Shown: positions 7,229-12,882 of the stretch, piece after piece
Layout: every line of letters begins with the position of its first letter
How positions within the stretch are numbered: the stretch's first letter is position 1
NCBI GenBank assembly: GCA_035301285.1
Contig: DATGUN010000009.1
Location: 1 to 13,933, forward strand
Direction: 5' to 3'
DNA: 13,933 nucleotides
Source: DATGUN01 sp035301285
GTDB lineage: Bacteria > Bacillota > Bacilli > Bacillales > Amphibacillaceae
Notes under the pieces: generated by a model
Seen by the model: the letters and a program-made list of their open reading frames with translations, nothing else
Told to the model about the DNA's origin: nothing
Database searches by the model: none
Translations under genes and position numbers: made by a program

Positions 7229-7257
7229 AGCCGACCTAAGATAAGGCCGGCTTTTTT
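7229..7257. terminator. Rho-independent terminator between convergent operons
   Basis: AGCCGACCT (7229-7237) pairs with AGGCCGGCT (7244-7252) with one mismatch and a six-base loop, followed by six T residues (7252-7257) on the plus strand. It ends the dioxygenase/monooxygenase operon. On the minus strand it is followed by TTTT, so it may also stop the heme operon, whose last stop codon begins at the end of the T run. Confidence 0.85.
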
Positions 7258-7691
7258 CAATGTCTATCCGTGTTTTTCATATGACCATGATTTAATATAT
7301 CCGTTATTTGCCCAGCATGTATACCAGCGTGGTACATAAGTCTGCTGATGGCTTCAAGTGGTGTAGATGATCCCATCTGGGACTCCCTGACTTTGTCCCA
7401 CTCATTTTCAGGAAGTGTCTGAATGGCATCCGTGACATGAGCATTGCTCGTTTCCAAAAATGTGATGAGTGCCTCTCTATCTGTTGTGTGTGGTTTTTCA
7501 AAGTCGGGCATTTCTTTGTTGAAATACCATTCCATGAAAATATATTCTGCTTCACCTGTATGATAAAGCAAGTCGGCAACGGTTGTTTCGCCAAGCTGAC
7601 GATTCAGGTCTTCATGGGTTAACGTGTTCACTTTTCTGGTGAAGCGGCTGCGTACACTGTTCCACATTGCCGTTACAGTTTCATGTGTCAT
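7257..7691 (-). CDS. DinB-like four-helix protein, last gene of heme operon
   Basis: This 144-residue protein fits the DinB/YfiT-like superfamily: a four-helix bundle with a metal-binding His triad. The candidate ligands are H44 (LLYHTGEAEY), H121 and H125 (MYHAGIHAGQI). The last motif is diagnostic, as DinB proteins usually end in HxxxHxxQI. Family members include thiol transferases and proteins of unknown role; no specific reaction can be assigned. A longer frame extends 22 codons upstream. I chose the ATG at 7691 because AAGGAGG precedes it by 9 bases and the upstream extension overlaps the neighbour. The start overlaps the end of the HugZ-like gene by 11 bases, so it is translated from the heme operon. 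Its heme or iron role, if any, is unknown. Confidence 0.82.
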   Translation of the reverse strand: MTHETVTAMWNSVRSRFTRKVNTLTHEDLNRQLGETTVADLLYHTGEAEYIFMEWYFNKEMPDFEKPHTTDREALITFLETSNAHVTDAIQTLPENEWDKVRESQMGSSTPLEAISRLMYHAGIHAGQITDILNHGHMKNTDRH

Positions 7692-8205
7692 TTGTTTTTT
7701 CCTCCTTGTTGACACTTTCTTTATCGACCACAACATGTTCAAACGTTTCTCCATCAACGGTTAAATCAAAGGCCAGCCCGAATCCAACGACATAACGTCC
7801 TTCTAAGGGTGTTAATTCAAAGAGAGAAAAATCCAATCCACGGAAAACCTTCATCATTTTTTGATTGTATAATTCATCAAACAATTTAAATATATCGTCG
7901 AATCCATCATTACCAAGATATGCGGGTTGACACCTGTACCGGACACGTTCTGTCGCAAAAGGATTATTCGAGTCTGCTTGGTCGGCAAGCATAAGGACAT
8001 CGACAACTTCATTTGTTTGCATCAATTGAAAATGTTCAGCGACTTCACTGATATAAATGTAAAACCTGTGATTATGTTGAACAAATGGGGCAGTGCTTGA
8101 AAATGGCTTTCCGTCTGCATCGATGAAATTCAAAACCGCTGTATGGCGGCTTTTCAAAAAATCCAGATACTTTTGTCTATATGATTCCAATTTAATTGAA
8201 TTCAA
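7681..8205 (-). CDS. HugZ/HutZ-family heme-degrading protein (PNPOx-like fold)
   Basis: This 174-residue protein has the split-barrel PNPOx-like fold of the HugZ/HutZ family, which binds heme and opens the ring to release iron. Features include STAPFVQHNHRFYIYISEVA (38-57), the family motif NNPFATERVRYRC (80-92), and GLDFSLFELTPLEGRYVVGF (123-142). The length is close to that of V. cholerae HutZ. A C-terminal His in TFEHVV (H157) could be the heme ligand used near the C-terminus in relatives. No ATG fits. I chose the TTG at 8205, which has AAAGGA 9 bases upstream and leaves 22 bases to the ATPase gene; an earlier ATG at 8292 would overlap the ATPase by 65 bases and lacks a ribosome site. Position directly behind a heme-type ABC transporter supports the call. 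Confidence 0.82.
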   Translation of the reverse strand: MNSIKLESYRQKYLDFLKSRHTAVLNFIDADGKPFSSTAPFVQHNHRFYIYISEVAEHFQLMQTNEVVDVLMLADQADSNNPFATERVRYRCQPAYLGNDGFDDIFKLFDELYNQKMMKVFRGLDFSLFELTPLEGRYVVGFGLAFDLTVDGETFEHVVVDKESVNKEEKTNDT

Positions 8206-8227
8206 TATGATCAATCCTTTCGAATAT

Positions 8228-9007
8228 TTATTTGGCCGTCCGCAATAAATGAATCCGTGGATTAGACTCCATTGATGGGCATTGTATTTCACAGTGCATA
8301 CAATAGACGCGGCGGATCATATCCTCTGTCATGACCTCTTTGGGAGTTCCAATCATGTCTTTTGTGCCCGAACGGATGACGATGACACGGTTACTGTAAA
8401 AGGACGCTTGGTTCAAGTCGTGCAGGACCATAAGGACGGTCATGTCCATTTGTTGGTTCAACTCCTGGATGAGCTCGAGCACTTCATGTTGGTGGGAAAT
8501 GTCCAAATAGGTGGTCGGTTCATCAAGTAATAAGACTTCCGGCTGCTGTGCGAGTGCCATGGCAATCCAGGCGCGTTGGGATTCTCCACCCGACAGGGAG
8601 TCGATGAGACGATCCTGAAATTCCGTTAAATATGTTTTTTCAAGCGCCCAGTCGACGATTGCTCGATCATGGTCATTATAACTTTGAAACCACCGTTTAT
8701 GTGGGAGACGACCATATGTAATCAAATCTCGTACCTTCATGTCACTCGGGGCTTGATTGCGTTGACTGAGCATACACATTTTGCGGGCAATCTGTTTGGA
8801 CTTCATTTTCTTCAGACTTTGTCCATCAAGGTTGACACTCCCTTTGTGATAGGGGAGTGTTCCGGAAATCGCCTTTAACAATGTTGATTTTCCGGATCCA
8901 TTTGGACCGATGATAGAGATGACTTCACCTTTTTCAACGGAGAATGTGACGTTTTCAACGATATTTTTCTGATCATATTTTATCGAAATCGAATCGACCG
9001 TAAACAT
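8228..9007 (-). CDS. Heme/siderophore ABC transporter ATP-binding protein (FecE/HmuV type)
   Basis: This 259-residue ATPase drives the importer with the FecCD permease. Walker A is GPNGSGKST (34-42), the Q-loop is Q82, the signature LSGGE (138-142), Walker B VLLLDE (158-163), D-loop YLD and switch histidine H196 (VLHDLNQAS). These, and the YGRLPHKRWF stretch (98-107), are typical of ATPases for iron-siderophore, heme and B12 uptake. The C-terminus is odd: YCMHCEIQC (235-243) holds three cysteines and a histidine where relatives usually carry at most one cysteine. The ATG directly abuts the permease stop codon (TGA then ATG), and AAGGAG lies 10 bases upstream. The HugZ gene downstream points to heme as substrate. 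Confidence 0.9.
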   Translation of the reverse strand: MFTVDSISIKYDQKNIVENVTFSVEKGEVISIIGPNGSGKSTLLKAISGTLPYHKGSVNLDGQSLKKMKSKQIARKMCMLSQRNQAPSDMKVRDLITYGRLPHKRWFQSYNDHDRAIVDWALEKTYLTEFQDRLIDSLSGGESQRAWIAMALAQQPEVLLLDEPTTYLDISHQHEVLELIQELNQQMDMTVLMVLHDLNQASFYSNRVIVIRSGTKDMIGTPKEVMTEDMIRRVYCMHCEIQCPSMESNPRIHLLRTAK

Positions 9008-9997
9008 TCACAATCTACTCCTTCTCATCAAATATAAAAAGTAAGGGCCACCAATGACAGCCATCAAAATTCCCGCTGGGATCTCGAGAGGGGTAAACAG
9101 TGTGCGTCCACCCGTGTCTGCGGCAAGCAATACAAGTGCACCGAGCACCATACTCATGGGCAACAAAAATTTATAATCCGAGCCGACGAATATCCGAGCC
9201 ATGTGCGGTACAACCAAACCAAGAAAACCTATCATACCGATTGCCGCAACAGAAACCGCCGCAAGAAATACCGCGAGAAACGATAGAATAATGCGGATAC
9301 GATTCACGTTTTCTCCCAGATTGGCTGCCACTTGATCACCCATTCGAATGACGTTCGCTTTCCGGATAACAAATACAGAGGCTATCCAACCGACGATTGA
9401 ATATGGGAGTACCATATATAGTGAATGGTATCCCTTAGCAGCCAGGCTCCCGTTCATCCATTGGACAGCGGAAGGCAAGCGGTCACTGTAAATAATCGAT
9501 AAATATCCAATGACTCCACCGGCCAATGCATTGACGGCCACTCCTGACAAAATGATGGTAATGGGTGAGATGCCATCTTTTTTCCATGCGAGTGAATATA
9601 CGATAATTGTTGCAAAGATCCCACCGGCAAAGGCTACAATCGGAATGAACTCGGAATATTGTGGTGCAACAAGAAGGATGACAAGAACACATGCCGCAGC
9701 ACCACTGTTCACACCCGTTAACCCGGGATCTGCGAGTGGATTGCCCATCACTCCTTGTAATAAGGCACCAGAAATTGCAATGTTAGCACCGATGATCATG
9801 GCAAGCAGGACACGAGGTAGGCGGATGTCCTTGATGATTGTTTCATTCACATCTGTTTCCGATATATTGAATATCGTTTGAAATGTTTCCGGGATGGAGA
9901 TATGCACACTGCCAAGACCGATTGCGGCAATGGCAGTACCCGCTGTGAAAAGGAACGTTATCATTATGATTGTTTCATTTTTAAATTTTCGCATCAT
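9008..9997 (-). CDS. Heme/siderophore ABC transporter permease (FecCD family)
   Basis: This 329-residue protein is a FecCD-family permease with about nine to ten membrane segments. Diagnostic stretches are PRVLLAMIIGANIAISGALL (61-80), QGVMGNPLADPGLTG (81-95) and, near the C-terminus, IGFLGLVVPHMARIFVG, which contributes to ATPase coupling. It would form the homodimeric channel for heme or a related iron complex. The start has two adjacent ATG codons; AGAGGA lies 8 bases before the first, which is used here. It is separated by 15 bases from the lipoprotein gene and abuts the ATPase gene with no gap, so the three form a complete importer. Substrate inference rests on the IsdE-like lipoprotein and HugZ. 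Confidence 0.9.
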   Translation of the reverse strand: MMRKFKNETIIMITFLFTAGTAIAAIGLGSVHISIPETFQTIFNISETDVNETIIKDIRLPRVLLAMIIGANIAISGALLQGVMGNPLADPGLTGVNSGAAACVLVILLVAPQYSEFIPIVAFAGGIFATIIVYSLAWKKDGISPITIILSGVAVNALAGGVIGYLSIIYSDRLPSAVQWMNGSLAAKGYHSLYMVLPYSIVGWIASVFVIRKANVIRMGDQVAANLGENVNRIRIILSFLAVFLAAVSVAAIGMIGFLGLVVPHMARIFVGSDYKFLLPMSMVLGALVLLAADTGGRTLFTPLEIPAGILMAVIGGPYFLYLMRRSRL

Positions 9998-10012
9998 GAT
10001 ACGTATCCTCTT

Positions 10013-11011
10013 TTACTTTAAAAAATAGTCACTGATTTCAGTTAATGCGTCTTCCACGTTTTTAATGGAAGTGACCCCGAATGTGTCATTATCTAAAATA
10101 TGGATGTTGTCATTTTGATAAGCGGATAAGTTTTCCCAAACATCATCCTTTTCGACAGTTTTCTCGAACATATCTTCCGTTGCCCCGTGGTTCTCTGAGG
10201 TGAGTACTAAAATCATATCGGGATCGGCTGCCACAACTTTCTCCATATTAAGTGGTGAATATGTTTCTTTCGCCTCTAAGGTGGTGGTGGCAATATTTTC
10301 TGCTCCTAAACGTTCAATCAGGCTACCAAGATAGGATTTGTCACTCATGACCATGAATGATTCAGAAGTTCCCATCAATAATAATACGGATGGGAGATCC
10401 TTTCCTGCCGCTAAATCTTCCAGTTCATTTTCTTTATCCAGTATAGATTGCATTTTTTCATTCATTAATTCTGTCTTGTCAAAATATGTACCGAGCGCTT
10501 TAAAACTTAATTTCAAATCATCAAAGGAATCCGTTGGTAAATAGGCTGTTTCAAGATCGGTTTCATCAACACTCTCTTCCAACTGGCTTCTAAGGGATTC
10601 CGAACTGAGAATCAAATCGGGCGTCAGGTCGGTTATCAATTCCAGGTTTGGCTCAATGGGAGAACCAATCTCTGTAATAGATTGAAAGTCTTCAGGAATT
10701 GGATTGGAAGACTTGGGAATGCCAACAGGTTCAATATCAAGTTCATGGAGCATTTCCGTCAAAGCCGTTGAAGTTGTGACAACACGTTCCGGAACATCTT
10801 CGGCAAACTGGTCCATTGCTTCGCTATAGTCTTCCTCATCGATGCCATCGTTCTCCAGTGTCAAACGATCTTCCTTTGATTCGTTTTGGCTGTTATTTTG
10901 ATCTTCTGATGTCTCGGCGTTTTCGGACTTATTTGTTCCCTTTGCCTCAGGCGAACAAGCCGACACCATCAACACAATGAAAATCAATAATAGCGTATAT
11001 ATGTTTCTCAT
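10013..11011 (-). CDS. isdE: Heme ABC transporter substrate-binding lipoprotein, IsdE-like
   Basis: This 332-residue lipoprotein captures the substrate at the outer membrane face and is the first gene of the operon. The signal peptide is residues 1-18 with lipobox VSAC and lipidated C19. A long acidic, Asn/Ser-rich tether follows (20-70). The class III binding-protein fold starts at PERVVTTSTALTEMLHELDI and continues with EPVGIP, EIGSPIEPNLELI (114-126) and LTPDLILSSESL. The second lobe carries NMEKVVAADPDMILVLTSEN, H275 and VWENLSAY. This order and wording match IsdE as I remember it. H275 could be the axial heme ligand corresponding to the His of S. aureus IsdE, but the expected axial Met region reads Ile and Leu. 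GGAGG lies 8 bases before the ATG. Expression is under a Fur box. Confidence 0.82.
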   Translation of the reverse strand: MRNIYTLLLIFIVLMVSACSPEAKGTNKSENAETSEDQNNSQNESKEDRLTLENDGIDEEDYSEAMDQFAEDVPERVVTTSTALTEMLHELDIEPVGIPKSSNPIPEDFQSITEIGSPIEPNLELITDLTPDLILSSESLRSQLEESVDETDLETAYLPTDSFDDLKLSFKALGTYFDKTELMNEKMQSILDKENELEDLAAGKDLPSVLLLMGTSESFMVMSDKSYLGSLIERLGAENIATTTLEAKETYSPLNMEKVVAADPDMILVLTSENHGATEDMFEKTVEKDDVWENLSAYQNDNIHILDNDTFGVTSIKNVEDALTEISDYFLK

Positions 11012-11069
11012 CTATTTCCCCTCCGTATATTAAAAATGGATTAATATTCTGTGAACAGGTATACTCAAT

Positions 11070-11098
11070 ATGATAATGATAATCATTCTCATTGTCAA
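11070..11098 (-). promoter_or_regulatory. Sigma-A promoter of the heme-uptake operon
   Basis: On the minus strand TTGACA (11093-11098, perfect -35) and TATCAT (11070-11075, five of six for the -10) are 17 bases apart, about 58 bases before the lipoprotein start. The spacer and the upstream part of the -10 are occupied by the Fur box, so Fur binding would block polymerase directly. Confidence 0.85.
11072..11090. promoter_or_regulatory. Fur box
   Basis: GATAATGATAATCATTCTC matches the classical 19-base Fur consensus at 18 of 19 positions. Read as B. subtilis 7-1-7 sites, two overlapping units offset by six bases are visible. It sits inside the promoter of the heme operon, giving iron-dependent repression. 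Confidence 0.92.
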
Positions 11099-11371
11099 CT
11101 CTATTTTTAAAATTGTGAAGAATGGACTCACTTTTTTCATATTGGGATGTGTGTGTTTGCTTATGAGATGGCACAGGGGATGAAACAGCAATTATTATGT
11201 CCAATGTCACAAGAAGGGAATGATAAAGTGGTGGGGTGTCGAGACCCTCGATTCCCTCTTTTTTAGGGGTAGACCTAAAAGACATCTCGTGTTATAGTTA
11301 TAAATTGAATAGAATGCGTTGGATATATTTGCTAATGTATCCATAAAAAAATGTAGGAAGTGGGGAAAAGG
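11099..11371. other. Intergenic region between heme operon and 3D wall-protein gene
   Basis: About 270 bases without a convincing gene separate the Fur-controlled promoter from the wall-protein gene. It holds the hairpin at 11211-11264 and a second small inverted repeat (TTTTAGG at 11261-11267 and CCTAAAA at 11274-11280). I could not place a confident promoter or a WalR-type site for the wall-protein gene. Confidence 0.5.
11211..11264 (+). terminator. Terminator-like hairpin without an obvious upstream gene
   Basis: AAGAAGGGAAT (11211-11221) pairs imperfectly with ATTCCCTCTTT (11251-11261), the inner part can form CGAG/CTCG with a three-base loop (11240-11250), and six T residues follow (11259-11264). 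It looks like a plus-strand intrinsic terminator, yet no plus-strand gene lies between the Fur box and this point. It could end a small RNA or act as an attenuator for the wall-protein gene. Confidence 0.4.
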
Positions 11372-12697
11372 TTGATTAAAAAATTAACGTTAATTACCTT
11401 GGCGACCATTATGTCGGTGGGCTTTATGACCAGCCACAGTTACGCTGAATCTGAAAATGACTTGGATGACATTCAAGAAAAACGCAAGAATATCCAGGAA
11501 GATCTAACGGAAAAAGAAGAGAAGAGCAATCATATGATTTCGGAAATTAAAGACTTGAACGAAGATGTCAAACAAGGGAACAAAGCGATAGAGAAAAAGG
11601 AAGAGGAAATCGATGATACAGAGCAGGATATGGATGATACGATCAGTGATATCCATACGCTCCAGGATGACATCAAGGATCTTGAGGAAAGCATCGATGA
11701 GCGCTATGACATTTTGAAGGAACGTCTGGCCTCTTATCAAAAGTCGGGTGGCCGGATTGATTATATGGATGTCATTTTCGGTTCAGATGATTTTGATGAT
11801 TTTACAAGCCGTGTATCCTTGGTAACTAAAATAACCGATTCGGATGTTACCTTACTGGATGAAATCGAAGCGGATACGAAGGCGGTCGAGGAAAAACAGC
11901 AACTTGCGATGGACAAGCTTGATGAACTCAATGAAGTGAAAGATAAACAAGAAGAGACATTGGTATCCCTCGATGAAAATCGAAAAGAAAATGAAGCACG
12001 TATTGAAACACTGAGTGAGAAAAAGCAGAAATTGATCGAATCCAAAGACGAACTGGAATTGGAAGATAGCGATCTTGCCAATTTGGAAGAAGAGACGAAG
12101 GCAAGCATTGCGGCTGCGGAAGAGGCAAAGAAAAAAGCGAAACAGCAAGCGGAAGAAGAAGAGAAACAACAAGCTGAGGCCGAAGCACGAGCTGAAGCAG
12201 ACGCTCAAGCCAAAGCGGAAGCCGAAGAGAAAGCAGCGGCTAAGAAAAAGGCCGAACAAAAGGCCAATAAAGAAAAAGAGAAAAAAGCCACTGCAAAAGC
12301 ATCGGAAAAAAGCAATGATGCCGGAAACGATTCAAATGGGGCGGATAACAATAAGGCACCTGCCAAGGAAACTGATAAGAGCGAGGACAAAGGTTCCGAT
12401 AAAGACGGCAAATCGTTCACTGTGACGGCAACAGCTTACACAGTCAAGAGCGCGGGTGGAGACGGGATCACTACAACAGGAATCGATTTAAACAAAGATC
12501 CGGAAAAGAAAAAGGTAATCGCCGTTGACACAGATGTCATTCCACTTGGATCGGTCGTAGAAGTCGAAGGATATGGGACGGCCATCGCCGGTGATACGGG
12601 TGGCGCCATCAACGGAAAGAAAATTGACGTTTTCGTTCCGACCGAACAAGAGGCAGCCAATTGGGGCGTCCGTACCGTGAAGGTAACCGTCAAATAG
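11372..12697 (+). CDS. Secreted coiled-coil wall protein with C-terminal 3D domain
   Basis: This 441-residue exported protein probably cuts or remodels peptidoglycan. The signal peptide (about 1-25) ends near HSYA. A long charged coiled coil follows (about 31-245), including ERLASYQKSGGRIDYMDVIF and DDFTSRVSLVTKI, the CwlO/PcsB-type coil signature. An Ala/Lys/Glu-rich stretch (about 246-310) and a Ser/Asp/Asn linker lead to a 3D domain (about 349-441) with its three eponymous aspartates: D386 in AVDTDVIPLGS, D408 in GDTGGAI and D419 in IDVFV. 3D domains are related to the MltA lytic transglycosylase fold. I chose the TTG at 11372, with GTGGGG 7 bases upstream; a GTG at 11360 would add four residues but has its AGGAAG directly against it. 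Ends in a strong terminator. Confidence 0.85.
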   Translation: MIKKLTLITLATIMSVGFMTSHSYAESENDLDDIQEKRKNIQEDLTEKEEKSNHMISEIKDLNEDVKQGNKAIEKKEEEIDDTEQDMDDTISDIHTLQDDIKDLEESIDERYDILKERLASYQKSGGRIDYMDVIFGSDDFDDFTSRVSLVTKITDSDVTLLDEIEADTKAVEEKQQLAMDKLDELNEVKDKQEETLVSLDENRKENEARIETLSEKKQKLIESKDELELEDSDLANLEEETKASIAAAEEAKKKAKQQAEEEEKQQAEAEARAEADAQAKAEAEEKAAAKKKAEQKANKEKEKKATAKASEKSNDAGNDSNGADNNKAPAKETDKSEDKGSDKDGKSFTVTATAYTVKSAGGDGITTTGIDLNKDPEKKKVIAVDTDVIPLGSVVEVEGYGTAIAGDTGGAINGKKIDVFVPTEQEAANWGVRTVKVTVK

Positions 12698-12730
12698 TAA
12701 CTTATTAACTATGAATCAATCATTCACGTG

Positions 12731-12784
12731 AAAATCGACCTTACGTCAGCATACAGAGATGCGTATTCGTAAGGTCGATTTTTT
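12731..12784. terminator. Strong terminator after the 3D protein gene
   Basis: AAAATCGACCTTACG (12731-12745) and CGTAAGGTCGATTTT (12768-12782) form a perfect 15-bp stem with a 22-base loop that may itself pair weakly. T residues continue to 12784 on the plus strand. It ends the wall-protein gene, and the A run on the left arm may let it act on the convergent surface-protein transcript too. Confidence 0.9.
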
Positions 12785-12882
12785 CTTGTGTCATGAAACG
12801 GTCCTCGATTACTATTCTTTTATAAATAATCGAGCTTTACAGTTGTTTTAATGGATACTTAAGTTATACAGATGTCATGCGC

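Noticed and set aside
8206..8292. ATG at 8292 as the start of the HugZ-like protein
   Set aside because: It would overlap the ATPase gene by 65 bases and add unconserved residues; the TTG at 8205 has a good ribosome site.
10947..11285. 112-codon minus-strand open frame across the Fur box and the lipoprotein start
   Set aside because: It runs through the promoter and Fur box and into the lipoprotein gene in another frame, with His-rich, non-protein-like composition.
11761..12259. Ser- or Phe-rich minus-strand open frames opposite the coiled-coil gene
   Set aside because: They are the complement of Glu/Lys-rich codons, a common artefact, and have no ribosome sites.
12804..12834. CTCGATTA/TAATCGAG inverted repeat as terminator of the surface-protein gene
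   Set aside because: The 8-bp stem has a 15-base loop and is followed on the minus strand by GACCG instead of T residues, so termination there is not supported; it could be chance.
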